Origin: an uncultured Collinsella sp.
Lineage (GTDB): Bacteria > Actinomycetota > Coriobacteriia > Coriobacteriales > Coriobacteriaceae
Assembly: GCA_958421275.1 (NCBI GenBank)
Contig: CATZLI010000002.1
Coordinates: 230,208-294,207, forward strand
DNA length: 64,000 bases
Direction of reading: 5' to 3'
Shown: in pieces, positions 41,676 through 51,051 of the stretch
How the letters are laid out: every line of letters begins with the position of its first letter
Numbering within the stretch: the stretch's first letter is position 1
Made by a program: the position numbers and the translations under genes
The notes under the pieces: generated by a model
Told to the model about the DNA's origin: nothing
Databases searched by the model: none
The model's input: only the letters and a program-made list of their open reading frames with translations

Positions 41676-43691
41676 CTACATCACCTCCGCGTGAGGGGTC
41701 AAACCATTTGCCTTGAGCACCTCGTCGGGGAGCTCGGAATAGAAGTGCTCGGTGCCGGGCACGCGCTTGAAGACCGGACGGGTGTCCAGGCCAATACGCG
41801 GATGGCTCGAGCGGGGCGCGAAGCGATCGCCCTTGGGGAAATCGCGCGGGCTCGGAACGGCGCCGGGCACCTGGTGCAGGCGGCCCGAACCGCTCTCGAT
41901 GGACAGAACGGAACCCAGAAGACCGCGGGTGTACTCGTGGATCGGGTTAGTGAGCAGCTCCTTGGTGGGTGCCTGCTCGATAACCTGACCGGCGTACATA
42001 ACCGTGATGTTGTGGGCGACCTCGGCGACCAGCGCCAGGTCGTGCGAAACGAAGATCATGGCAAAGCCGAGCTTGGCCTGAAGATCGTTGAGCAGCTTGA
42101 TGACCTGCTTCTGGACGGTAACGTCCAGAGCGGTCGTGGGCTCGTCGCAGATGACCAGCTTGGGGTCGCGGGTAAGGGCCATAGCGATCAGGACACGCTG
42201 ACGCTGGCCGCCGGAGAGCTCGTGCGGATAGCTCTCGAGCGTGCGCTTGGGATCGAGGCCGACGAGCTCCAGGAGCTCCTCGGCGCTGCGGGTTCCGCCG
42301 CGCTTGGTGAGCTGCTTCATCTGGGCAGAGATGAGCATGGAGGGGTTAAGCGAGGACAGGGCGTCCTGATAGACCATAGCGATATCGGTACCGCGCAGGT
42401 CGAACCACTCCTTCTTGCTCATCTTGAGCAGGTCACGGCCCTCCCAGAGGACCTCGCCGGAAAGATGCTCGTCATCGTCGGTCAGGCCCATGATGGCCAG
42501 CGTGGTGATGGACTTACCGCAACCGGACTCGCCCACCAGGCCCATGGTCTGACCAGGACGGACGTCAAAGTTGACATGGTCGACGACGTTGATATCACCG
42601 TGATGCTCAAACTGGATGCAGAAGTCACGGACCGAGAGAATCGGTTCGACAGACTCGTCGGGCACATGGCGATCGTCACGCTTGAGCTCGACATCGCGCA
42701 GGGCGCCAAGGCGAGCGGAGAGGGACTGGGCCTGCTCCTTGTAGGCGCGAACGGGGTCGGAGACCAGCAGATCGGCCTCGCGACGCTTGGAGGAATCGGT
42801 AGGATCCAGGGCGGCGGAGGGAGCAGCGGCCATGGCGTCGGTAATGCCCTCGGAGAGGATGTTGAGCGCCAGGCAGGTGATCATGATGGCCAGGCCCGGG
42901 AACAGCGCCTGCCACCAACGACCGGCGAGCACGCCGCCGCGGGCGTCGGCGAGGATGTTGCCCCAGGTAGCGGTGGGCTCCTGGATACCAGCGCCGATGA
43001 AGGTCAGCGAGGCCTCGAAGATGATGGCGTCGGCGACCAGGGTAACGGTGAAGACCATGATCGGAGCGATGCAGTTACGCAGAACATGCTTGATCAAAAT
43101 CCACGGAGCCTTGGCGCCGGAAACGATGACCGCGCGGACATAGTCCTCGCCGTACTCGGACACGATATTGGCGCGCACGATACGGGCAATCTGCGGAGTG
43201 TACATAAAGCCGATGGCGAAGATGATCGACGGCACGGAGTTGCCCAGGATGGAGACGAAGACGGCCGCGAGGGCGATGCCCGGGATGGACATGATGATGT
43301 CCAAGATACGCATGATCGTCTCGGAGACGGCCTTGCGCGAAACCGCTGCAAGGGCGCCCACGACCGAGCCGCAGACCAGAGCCATGGCAGTGGCGCCAAA
43401 GCCGATAATCAGCGAGTAACGACCACCGTAGAGCATACGCGACAGAATGTCGCGACCTTTATCGTCGGTACCGAAGATAAATCCGTTGCCGGGAGCCTGA
43501 CGAGCCGTAAAGATCTCGACCGGGCTATAGGGGGCAAGAAGGGGCGCCAGAATCGCAGTCAGGGCGACCAGCGCCAGCACGACGGCGGCAATCTTAGAAG
43601 ACAGCGTCATCTTCTTCCAGCCACCGAGCTTGAGCCCCTTGGAGGCAGCCTTCTCGAGCTGCTCGGTTTGCTTCTCTCGAATCTTTACCAT
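41676..43691 (-). CDS. Permease-ATPase fusion of the nan importer (SatC type)
   Basis: A 671-residue natural fusion. Residues 1-300 are an OppC-like permease with six segments and the motif FIFGTDDKGRDILSRMLYGGRYS. Residues about 345-645 are an OppD-like ATPase with Walker A GESGCGKSITT, signature LSGGQRQRVLIAMA, Walker [13 protein letters not shown] and a shortened Cys motif. The linker (about 300-345) is acidic and Ala-rich. Such a fusion is how four-gene sialate importers of the Opp class, SatABCD and SiaEFGI, are arranged as I recall them. The frame is open throughout, so this is not an assembly artefact. Confidence 0.88.
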   Translation of the reverse strand: MVKIREKQTEQLEKAASKGLKLGGWKKMTLSSKIAAVVLALVALTAILAPLLAPYSPVEIFTARQAPGNGFIFGTDDKGRDILSRMLYGGRYSLIIGFGATAMALVCGSVVGALAAVSRKAVSETIMRILDIIMSIPGIALAAVFVSILGNSVPSIIFAIGFMYTPQIARIVRANIVSEYGEDYVRAVIVSGAKAPWILIKHVLRNCIAPIMVFTVTLVADAIIFEASLTFIGAGIQEPTATWGNILADARGGVLAGRWWQALFPGLAIMITCLALNILSEGITDAMAAAPSAALDPTDSSKRREADLLVSDPVRAYKEQAQSLSARLGALRDVELKRDDRHVPDESVEPILSVRDFCIQFEHHGDINVVDHVNFDVRPGQTMGLVGESGCGKSITTLAIMGLTDDDEHLSGEVLWEGRDLLKMSKKEWFDLRGTDIAMVYQDALSSLNPSMLISAQMKQLTKRGGTRSAEELLELVGLDPKRTLESYPHELSGGQRQRVLIAMALTRDPKLVICDEPTTALDVTVQKQVIKLLNDLQAKLGFAMIFVSHDLALVAEVAHNITVMYAGQVIEQAPTKELLTNPIHEYTRGLLGSVLSIESGSGRLHQVPGAVPSPRDFPKGDRFAPRSSHPRIGLDTRPVFKRVPGTEHFYSELPDEVLKANGLTPHAEVM

Positions 43692-43694
43692 AAT

Positions 43695-44651
43695 CTACAC
43701 CGTCCTGATGCGCGGGTTGATGAGCAGGTAGAGCATGTCAACCACGATGTTGATGATGATGAAGGCAAGAGCAACGACGATAACGACGCCCTGAACCAGG
43801 TTCGCCTCGTTGCCCTGAACGCCCTGCAAAATCGCGGTGCCCATGCCGGGGAGGTTGAAGATAACCTCGATGACGACGGCGCCGCCCATGAGGTAACCGA
43901 TCTTAAGACCGAGGGTGGTGACCGGGGTAATCAGCGCATTGCGAAGAACGTTGATGCCGACGACGACCTTCTCGGGAACGCCGGCGCCGCGAGCCATACG
44001 GACATAGTCCTTGTCGAGCTCCTCGACCATGGCGGTACGCACGATACGAGTCATCTGGCCCGTCAGCGGAAATGCCAAGGCGATAGCGGGCATGATCATA
44101 CGTCCCAGATAGCCAACCGGATTCGTGGTGAAGTGAGGCAGAGCACCCGATGCCGGGAGCACCTTAAGGTAGGAAGAGAACAGCAGGATCAACAGAACGG
44201 CAAGCCAGAACGACGGGGTTGCCAAGCCGGCGATGGAAAAGACGCGGATCACTTGGTCCGGCCATTTGTCGCGATACAGTGCCGCGATGACGCCGAGCAA
44301 AAACGAAACGACCGCACCGATGGCAAGGCCGATGAAGGTCAGCTGCATCGTGACGGGCAGGGCCGTGGAGATGCGCTTGGCAACGGAGTTGCGAGCAGCA
44401 CCATAGGTGCCCATGTCGCCATGGATCAAATCGCCCATATAGCGCACGTAGCGCACGGGCCAGGGGTCGTCCAGACCATACTTCTCATGGTACTCGGCAA
44501 CCGCCTCGGGCGAGGCGCCGTCACCCAACGCCGTGTAGGCGGGGTCGGTCTTGGAGAACGACATAAGGAAGAACACCAGGACGGTGACGCCCAATGCCAT
44601 GATCGGCAGCGCCACAAGACGCCTTCCAATCAAACGTAGCAAGTTGTTCAC
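43695..44651 (-). CDS. ABC transporter permease of the nan operon (OppB/SatB type)
   Basis: A 318-residue OppB-type permease with six membrane segments (first VALPIMALGVTVLVFFLM, last LVQGVVIVVALAFIIINIVVDM) and the EAA loop DYVRMARGAGVPEKVV. The GTG at 44651 has GGGGAGAGAAC upstream. It starts about 158 bp after the binding-protein stop, across a stem-loop. Pore partner of the permease domain in the fusion protein. Confidence 0.9.
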   Translation of the reverse strand: MNNLLRLIGRRLVALPIMALGVTVLVFFLMSFSKTDPAYTALGDGASPEAVAEYHEKYGLDDPWPVRYVRYMGDLIHGDMGTYGAARNSVAKRISTALPVTMQLTFIGLAIGAVVSFLLGVIAALYRDKWPDQVIRVFSIAGLATPSFWLAVLLILLFSSYLKVLPASGALPHFTTNPVGYLGRMIMPAIALAFPLTGQMTRIVRTAMVEELDKDYVRMARGAGVPEKVVVGINVLRNALITPVTTLGLKIGYLMGGAVVIEVIFNLPGMGTAILQGVQGNEANLVQGVVIVVALAFIIINIVVDMLYLLINPRIRTV

Positions 44652-44712
44652 GTTCTCTCCCCTTTCTTTTGTCGGTAGGACCAACTGGTATATGAGTACG
44701 GATACTCATTAC

Positions 44713-44746
44713 AAGACCCGAGCGACATCGTTGCCGCCCGGGTCTT
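44713..44746 (-). terminator. Intercistronic stem-loop after the nan binding-protein gene
   Basis: Stem 44713-44720 with 44739-44746 (AAGACCCG arm) plus partial inner pairing, no T run on the minus strand. It parallels the hairpin after oppA. Confidence 0.65.
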
Positions 44747-44808
44747 TGTTTCAACTATGAGGATACGGTCCCAACGACCGACATCCTGCATATAGACTCA
44801 AGCGAGTC

Positions 44809-46422
44809 TTACGCCTTGACGGTCGCAACGCCCCTGAAGGACATGCTCGTCGTGCCGATGCCCTTGAAACCATCGAGGGCCTCGCCATTGGGCGCAGTGG
44901 ACGGATCGTCCCAAGAAGCGGAGACGGTCTTGACGTGGACAACGGGGTACAGAACGGCGTTGTCGGCAATGATGTCGAAACACTCGTTCCACTTCTTCTG
45001 CTGCTCGTCGCCCTCGGCGGCAAGAGCCTCGTCCATGAGACCGTGGAGCTTCTGCCACTCAGCGGACTCCTTCCACGGGCAACGGGTCTGCATCCAGACG
45101 TTGTCGCCGTACCACCAGTTGAGCAGCAGGTCGGGGTCGGCGCCGAAGCAGGAAGGATCGCCAGGGGCAAGAAGGATATCGTAGGCCTCGCCGCCGTCGA
45201 TGGCAGCGTAGGTAGCCGGCGAGGTATCGGTCTGGATGGTCACATCGAAGCCGAGAGCATCGAGGTCGTTCTTGACCTGGGCGGCCATGCCCTTAATCTG
45301 CTCGTTGTCGGTGGTGCGCAGGGTGATGGCACCCGGGGTGATGCCAGACTCCTCGATGAGCTTCTTAGCCTTCTTGGCGTCGGTCTTGTACACCGTGGAA
45401 GCCTCATGATAGTTGGTGAAGCTCTTGGGCAGGTAGCAGCTGGCAGCGGTGGCAAGGCCGGCGAAGGTGTTACTGACCATCTTCTCGGTGTCGAGCGCAT
45501 ACATGACAGCCTGACGGACCTTGACGTTGTTCCAAGGCTCCTTGGCGACGTTGAACATGATGAAGCGGGTGCCGAAACCCTGAACGTTATCGATCTTGCA
45601 GCCGGCGCTCTCAAGCTGGTCGACGGCGTCAGCGGTAACGAGCTCCATAACGAGCGTGGAGCCCTCCTGCTGAGCGGTAACGCGAGCGGTGGGGTCGGTC
45701 AGGATGCTGTACTGGATCTTCTTATCCTCGGCAGCATACTCACCGTTGTACTCAGGATTGGGAACCAGGGTAATCTCGGTATCGGAGATAGAGTCGTACA
45801 TCCAGGGGCCGGAGCCGATCGGCTGCTTGGCGCGATCCTCCTCGGTCTGAGTGGCCGGGGTAACGCGGACGATGGCCAGACGATCCTTGAGCAGGGAGAA
45901 GTTGGGGACCTTGGTCTTGACCGTCACGGTGCTGGCGTCCTTGGCCTCGATGGACTCGAAGGGCTGGAAGAACGGAGCATAGGTAGCGGAAGCGGCGCAA
46001 GCGGTGTAGGAGGCAACGACATCGTCAGCGGTGACCTCGGTGCCATCGGAGAACTTGGCGCCCTTGCGGATGGTGACCTCGAAAGTGGTGTCGTCCACGG
46101 ACTTAGGATCGTCGGTGGCGAGCTCGTTGAAGGTGCTGTAGTCGTGGTAATCGATGCCGTAGAGGCCCTCGACGACGTGCCAGTTAGCACCCAGGCCCAC
46201 AGCGGAGCCGGTGCTGGCGGGATCGAAGCTGGACGGAGCGTAAGCGGAACCAGCGGTGATCACGCCGCCGCCACGGTTGGCGGAATCGGTGGAACCGGAA
46301 GCGGAACCCTCGTCGCTAGAGCTGCCACCGCAGCCGGTGAGACCAAGCCCTGCGACAGCAGCGACGCTGCCGGTGAGGCCGAGGAACGAACGCCTGGACA
46401 TACCCTTGTTGATGATGGCCAT
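44809..46422 (-). CDS. Substrate-binding lipoprotein of the nan importer (SatA type)
   Basis: A 537-residue SBP family 5 protein. The N-terminus has a twin-arginine motif (SRRSFLGL), a hydrophobic stretch and a lipobox LTGC, then a Ser/Gly-rich linker. The family segment SFDPASTG is kept near the mature N-terminus. AGGAGAAGAC precedes the ATG at 46422. First gene of the nine-gene operon, so sialic acid is the probable cargo rather than peptides. A peptide role cannot be ruled out from sequence alone. Confidence 0.88.
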   Translation of the reverse strand: MAIINKGMSRRSFLGLTGSVAAVAGLGLTGCGGSSSDEGSASGSTDSANRGGGVITAGSAYAPSSFDPASTGSAVGLGANWHVVEGLYGIDYHDYSTFNELATDDPKSVDDTTFEVTIRKGAKFSDGTEVTADDVVASYTACAASATYAPFFQPFESIEAKDASTVTVKTKVPNFSLLKDRLAIVRVTPATQTEEDRAKQPIGSGPWMYDSISDTEITLVPNPEYNGEYAAEDKKIQYSILTDPTARVTAQQEGSTLVMELVTADAVDQLESAGCKIDNVQGFGTRFIMFNVAKEPWNNVKVRQAVMYALDTEKMVSNTFAGLATAASCYLPKSFTNYHEASTVYKTDAKKAKKLIEESGITPGAITLRTTDNEQIKGMAAQVKNDLDALGFDVTIQTDTSPATYAAIDGGEAYDILLAPGDPSCFGADPDLLLNWWYGDNVWMQTRCPWKESAEWQKLHGLMDEALAAEGDEQQKKWNECFDIIADNAVLYPVVHVKTVSASWDDPSTAPNGEALDGFKGIGTTSMSFRGVATVKA

Positions 46423-46541
46423 GTCTTCTCCTATCAATAGAGAATCTTACTCGGGAGCACCTAGACTTGCCCCCGCGCAACTTGCGGACGATATATACCT
46501 TACCTACCGACGAACCCAACTGAGGTGCCGCGCTCGGCGAC

Positions 46542-46622
46542 CGATACATACATACGCTTGAACGGTATTTACTACCGTTCACCGAATTCGTTGACAAACG
46601 ATTCGCCAGACAGTATGTATCG
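46542..46622 (-). promoter_or_regulatory. nan operon promoter and operator region
   Basis: On the minus strand TTGTCA and TAGTAA hexamers are 17 bp apart (46567-46595 region). The operator-like palindrome GAACGGTA-N5-TACCGTTC (46560-46580) overlaps the -10. A second pair, CGATACATAC (46542-46551) and GTATGTATCG (46613-46622), flanks the promoter. This geometry suggests a repressor, possibly with looping. The regulator is not encoded next to it. The start of the SBP gene is about 120 bp downstream. Confidence 0.55.
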
Positions 46623-46785
46623 GCGAGGTGAGATATCAGTCTTCGTCAACCCGCAGGATAGCAGGGTTTTCGCTTGGGTTAGTCAAACGTTTTAGCGTTA
46701 ATAAAACCCGAAACCAGCAGGCAATCATGGCGAAATAAATGGTTGAAAATCGCGCAATCATGTATATCAGTTGTTTGGCTCGTGT

Positions 46786-48732
46786 TTAGCTATCGGAATG
46801 GCCAGCCGCCGCCTCGGCGCGCTCGGCATTCCATGCAACGAGCGCCTCGTGGACCGCCTTGGCAACATCGGCAGGTATGCCGCGAACTTCCGCGATCTCT
46901 TGCTCGCTCGCCGCGCGCAAACGCTTCATCGAGCCAAAATGGCGCATAAGGGCACGTTTTCTGGTGGGTCCCACGCCTGGAACGTCATCGAGTACCGAAA
47001 CCGTCATGGCTTTATCGCGCAACTCGCGATGGAACGTGATGGCAAAACGGTGCGATTCATCGCGAACCTGTTTAATTAGATAGAGCGAAGCAGACCCGGT
47101 CGGCAGCACGACGGGAGTCTCGTCCCAAGGCACGAAAACTTCCTCATCGGCCTTCGCCAAGCCACAAACCGGTATATCGAGCCCAAGAGCCTCAAGTTGC
47201 TTGATCGCAGCGGTCAATTGCGGCTTACCGCCATCGACAACGAGCAAATCGGGGCGCGAGCCAAAGCGCTCGTCGACCATGCGCTCGGGAGCATAGCGTC
47301 GTCCCAAAACCTCGGACATCGACACGAAGTCGTTTGCCTCGTCCAATTCGGCCTGAATTTTAAAACGACGGTACTGGCTCTTGTCGGCGCGTCCGTTGGT
47401 AAACACCACCATCGAGGCGACCGTAAAGGTTCCATGCAGCGTCGAGATATCGAAGCACTCGATACGCATCGGCGGCGCCGGCAGCGCCAGCGCGCTTTCG
47501 AGCTCCAGGAGCGCTTGATTGGTGCGGTCGTCAGCGTACCCCGTTCGCATCATGTAGCGCATGAGGGCATGGCGCGCATTTTTGGATGCCATATCGAGCA
47601 AACGGTGCTTTTCGCCACGCTGCGGCCTATGGAGATGGCAGGAACGCTCGCGCTTGCCTGCAAGCCACTCCCCCAGCGCCTCCGCATCCTCAAGCTCGAC
47701 AGAGAGGTTTATCTCAGCTGGAATATCAGCCGTCTCGTCGTAATAGCGCTTAAGAAAGCCCGATTGAAGTTCCTCTTCGTCGACATCCAAACCCTTATCG
47801 AGAATAAACTCGCAGGTTCGAACCGTTCGACCCTCACGCACGACAAAGACGCAAGCGGCGGAGATGGTCTCCTCGCGATAGAAACCGATGACATCGATAT
47901 CGACACTGGAGGGAAAAACGACTTGCTGACGGTCGTCCAGACCCCTGATGACCTCCAAACGACGTTTGACGCGTGCCGCGCGCTCAAAGTCGAGCGCCTC
48001 GGCGGCATCCGTCATCTCGGAGGTCAGCTCATCGACGACATCCTTGCGATGGCCCGACAAAAAGCGCTCGACACGCTTGACGTTCTTGGCATAGTCCGTA
48101 GGAGAAATCGCGCCGACACACGCACCTGGGCCGCGCCCGACATGGTAGTCGAAGCAGGGACGCCCGTTTTGCGCGCAAATCATATTGACGATGTCTTCCT
48201 CGCCCTTGTGGGACTCGACGATACGACGACAACGACGCCACTCCGCACAAGAAGCCGAGCAGATCGGGATCACCTTGCGCAGCGTGTCAATGGTCTCACG
48301 CGCCGCGCGGCTATCGGTATAGGGACCAAAATAACGCGTTCCCGGCTTATGACGCTCGCGCGTGTATTTGATAGCGGGATACAGGTCGCCCTTTGTAATG
48401 GCGATAAAGGGGTAGCTCTTGTCATCCTTGAGGTCGACGTTAAAGTACGGATGGTACTGGCCGATCAGGTTGCGCTCGAGTACAAGCGCCTCATGCTCGG
48501 TTTCGACAACGATGTAGTCAAAGCTCGCAACCAATTGCATCATGAGCGGTATTTTTTGGCGCTCATCCTGCAGCGTCACGTACTGGCGCATACGGGAACG
48601 CAGGTTTTTCGCCTTGCCAACGTAGATGACATCGCCCTTGGCATCTTTCCAAAGGTAACATCCGGGCTGCGTGGGAACGCGCGAAACCTGCTCGGCGAGT
48701 GTTGGAATGTTGTCGTGACCGGCCACACGCAC
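46786..48732 (-). CDS. uvrC: Excinuclease ABC subunit C
   Basis: A 648-residue UvrC that makes the two incisions in nucleotide excision repair. It has an N-terminal GIY-YIG domain (about 14-95: PGCYLWKDAKGDVIYVGKAKNLRSRM), a UVR motif near 200-235 (SEMTDAAEALDFERAARVKRRL), an RNase H-like domain with catalytic DGGKPQ region (about 480) and C-terminal helix-hairpin-helix motifs. The GTG start is directly after the murJ stop, so it is coupled to ybaK-murJ. Confidence 0.96.
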   Translation of the reverse strand: MRVAGHDNIPTLAEQVSRVPTQPGCYLWKDAKGDVIYVGKAKNLRSRMRQYVTLQDERQKIPLMMQLVASFDYIVVETEHEALVLERNLIGQYHPYFNVDLKDDKSYPFIAITKGDLYPAIKYTRERHKPGTRYFGPYTDSRAARETIDTLRKVIPICSASCAEWRRCRRIVESHKGEEDIVNMICAQNGRPCFDYHVGRGPGACVGAISPTDYAKNVKRVERFLSGHRKDVVDELTSEMTDAAEALDFERAARVKRRLEVIRGLDDRQQVVFPSSVDIDVIGFYREETISAACVFVVREGRTVRTCEFILDKGLDVDEEELQSGFLKRYYDETADIPAEINLSVELEDAEALGEWLAGKRERSCHLHRPQRGEKHRLLDMASKNARHALMRYMMRTGYADDRTNQALLELESALALPAPPMRIECFDISTLHGTFTVASMVVFTNGRADKSQYRRFKIQAELDEANDFVSMSEVLGRRYAPERMVDERFGSRPDLLVVDGGKPQLTAAIKQLEALGLDIPVCGLAKADEEVFVPWDETPVVLPTGSASLYLIKQVRDESHRFAITFHRELRDKAMTVSVLDDVPGVGPTRKRALMRHFGSMKRLRAASEQEIAEVRGIPADVAKAVHEALVAWNAERAEAAAGHSDS

Positions 48733-50415
48733 CTACTTGCGACGAAGCAGCGCCGAGACCTCGGGCATCTTAAGAACGACGGCAAGGCCAAAGGTAACAG
48801 CAAGCGAGACGACACCCGCAACGCAAACATAGCCAAGAGTAATCAGAATCGAGCCGCCAAGTACCCCGACAAAGTGTTCAAGCGTCCACATGACGCCGGC
48901 GCCTGCGGCAGCCCCTAGGCCGCCGAGCAAAAGGCCAAAGAAACCGCCATGCAGGATAGATTTGACCTGAAGGCCACGCAGGCGACGACGCAGCCACCAC
49001 AGCGAACAGCCGACCAAGATCACGTAGTCGACAACATACGAAAGCGCGATTGCCGGCATACCGAAGCCCAGCACAACGCCAAACAGCAGAACCGAGCCAG
49101 CCTGGCCGATGGCGGAATACAGGCAATAGCGGCTATAGGGCTTCATGTCGAGCAAGGCAGAGAAGCTCTTCTGCATCAACACGACCACGCCGTAGAGCGG
49201 CAGCGAGAGCGCCAGGTAGACAAGGTACTCGGACACCAGCGCCACGCCGGATTCATCGAACTTGCCGGCACAGTAAATCATGTTGAGCGGACGTGCGAAG
49301 ACAATCAGGTACAGTGCGAACGGAATCAGGAAGAACAGCATCTGGGCGACGCCACGCGAAATGCCCGTGCGAACGCTGTCGTAATCCTTCTCCTGTGCGT
49401 CATGAGAGAGCTCGGTATAGAGCGCCGTCGAAAGCGAGGCGGCAATCAGCGCGTAGGGCAGCGTGTACCACAGGCGCGCATAGGCGATGACGGAAGGACC
49501 CGTCTCGGGCTGGACCACCAGCGCGGCAGCGTTGGTGATAGAAGTCGAGACAAACATGCACACCGTGGCGAGCAGCGTCGGGATACCGAGCGCAATCGTC
49601 TGGCGCAGCGCGGGGTCCTTAAAGTCGATATGGATATGGGGATGCACGCCGTGCTTGCCAAGCGCGGGAATCTGACATGCCATCTGAACAAAGACACCGA
49701 GGGTCGTACCGGCCGCAATCAAGATGATGCCGGCACGTTCGCCAAACTGTGCGGACACGGGCGCAAAACCCATAAAGCTCGCAATGACGATCACATTGTT
49801 GAGGACCGGGGCAAACGTCGACCAGAAGTAGTCGCGGTGTGCGTTGAGAACGCCCGAGAACACCGAGCCCAAACCATAAAAGAGAATCTGGATGGCAAAG
49901 AAACGGAACATGAACGCAGCGGTATCCATGCTGCCGCCGTCACCCGAAAGGAACGATTGCGTCCAGATAAAGCCCGGGGCGAACACGGTCCCCAGCAACG
50001 AAATGCCACCCAGCACCAAAAGCAGAATGCCAAGCAGGTTGCCCACGTACTCGTTCGAGGCCTCGCGACCCTGCTCACGCCTCACGCCCATGTACACGGG
50101 CAAAAACGCCGTCACGAGCATGCCACCCATCACGAGTTCGTAGAGCATATTGGGCAGGTTGTTGGCGACCTGATAGGAGGACGAGAGTAGCGACATGCCG
50201 ATAGCGGCCGCCATTGCCCACGTGCGGATAAAACCGGTGACGCGAGACACGATAGTCAGAATGGTCATAAGCCCGGCGGAACGACCAACCGTGGAGTAGT
50301 CCGACGAGCCCATGTCGTCAGTGTCATCTCGCGACGAAGAAACTTCGGATGAGGGTGTCTGAGGCGCAGATTCTTTTGCAAAATGAGCTCCGCACTTCAA
50401 TTCTTCCTGCGGCAT
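48733..50415 (-). CDS. murJ: Lipid II flippase MurJ/MviN
   Basis: A 560-residue polytopic protein with about 14 membrane segments of the MOP superfamily. It moves lipid II across the membrane for peptidoglycan synthesis. The N-terminal membrane motif TILTIVSRVTGFIRTWAMA and the segment LPNMLYELVMGGML match the family. A hydrophilic 40-residue N-terminal tail precedes them. It starts three bases after the ybaK stop. Confidence 0.92.
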   Translation of the reverse strand: MPQEELKCGAHFAKESAPQTPSSEVSSSRDDTDDMGSSDYSTVGRSAGLMTILTIVSRVTGFIRTWAMAAAIGMSLLSSSYQVANNLPNMLYELVMGGMLVTAFLPVYMGVRREQGREASNEYVGNLLGILLLVLGGISLLGTVFAPGFIWTQSFLSGDGGSMDTAAFMFRFFAIQILFYGLGSVFSGVLNAHRDYFWSTFAPVLNNVIVIASFMGFAPVSAQFGERAGIILIAAGTTLGVFVQMACQIPALGKHGVHPHIHIDFKDPALRQTIALGIPTLLATVCMFVSTSITNAAALVVQPETGPSVIAYARLWYTLPYALIAASLSTALYTELSHDAQEKDYDSVRTGISRGVAQMLFFLIPFALYLIVFARPLNMIYCAGKFDESGVALVSEYLVYLALSLPLYGVVVLMQKSFSALLDMKPYSRYCLYSAIGQAGSVLLFGVVLGFGMPAIALSYVVDYVILVGCSLWWLRRRLRGLQVKSILHGGFFGLLLGGLGAAAGAGVMWTLEHFVGVLGGSILITLGYVCVAGVVSLAVTFGLAVVLKMPEVSALLRRK

Positions 50416-50418
50416 CGC

Positions 50419-50919
50419 TCAGTCCTCTCTCGTAATCGCGGCAACCGTCGCCCCGCAAAATGCAATTAAATCATCGGGTGCAAGCTCGAGCTGATAACCA
50501 CGCTTGCCTCCCGAAATAAAAATGGTATCCCAAAGGACGCATGTCTCGTCAATGAGCGTCCGGTAGCGTTTTTTCATACCGACCGGGCTGCAGCCGCCGC
50601 GAACGTAGCCAGTCGCCGCAAGCAAATCCTTCACATGCATCATGGCCAAGGACTTCTCCCCCGCGGCACGCGCGGCGGACTTTAGATCGAGCTCGTCGGC
50701 AACAGGGATGCAGCACACGACATAGTCGTTGGACGGCGTCACGCAGACCAAAGTCTTAAATCCTTGACCGGGCTCCTCGCCAAGCTGCTCCGAAATCGCG
50801 ACCCCCAGGCCCACCGACTCATCACCATCGTCTTCGTACGTATGTAGAACATAGGAAATGCCGGCACTTTCCAGCTCGCGCATCGCATTGGTTTTTGGCG
50901 TCTTTACAGCCTTTGCCAT
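50419..50919 (-). CDS. ybaK: YbaK/EbsC-type Cys-tRNA(Pro) deacylase
   Basis: A 166-residue editing protein that hydrolyses Cys-tRNA(Pro) made in error by prolyl-tRNA synthetase. Markers are KTPKTNAMRELESAGISY at the start, the central VCVTPSNDYVVCCIP and the signature GYVRGGCSPVGMKKRYRTLIDE, with the catalytic Lys region of the fold upstream. AAAGGATATGTC precedes the ATG at 50919. First gene of ybaK-murJ-uvrC. Confidence 0.92.
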   Translation of the reverse strand: MAKAVKTPKTNAMRELESAGISYVLHTYEDDGDESVGLGVAISEQLGEEPGQGFKTLVCVTPSNDYVVCCIPVADELDLKSAARAAGEKSLAMMHVKDLLAATGYVRGGCSPVGMKKRYRTLIDETCVLWDTIFISGGKRGYQLELAPDDLIAFCGATVAAITRED

Positions 50920-51000
50920 GACATATCCTTTCTCTCGCATTCGGACGCAAGGATTAAGTATATGTCCAATTCGGCTGCATACGTCACTTCGACACAGCAA

Positions 51001-51031
51001 GCGCCATCGAATCACAAGGAGTCGATGGCGC
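51001..51031 (-). terminator. Terminator-like stem-loop after uvrA
   Basis: A 10-bp perfect stem (51001-51010 with 51022-51031, arm GCGCCATCGA) about 20 bp after the uvrA stop, without a T tract. Confidence 0.6.
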
Positions 51032-51051
51032 CCATAAACTGAATCGCCTAT

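Noticed and set aside
41676..43691. The permease-ATPase fusion as a sequencing frameshift artefact
   Set aside because: The linker is continuous and in frame, and the same fusion is known in related four-gene importers.
40626..44639. A plus-strand open frame of 1337 codons opposite the nan importer genes
   Set aside because: It is the antisense of four clear transporter genes. GC-biased third positions keep the reverse frame open. Its residues are low-complexity and match no family.
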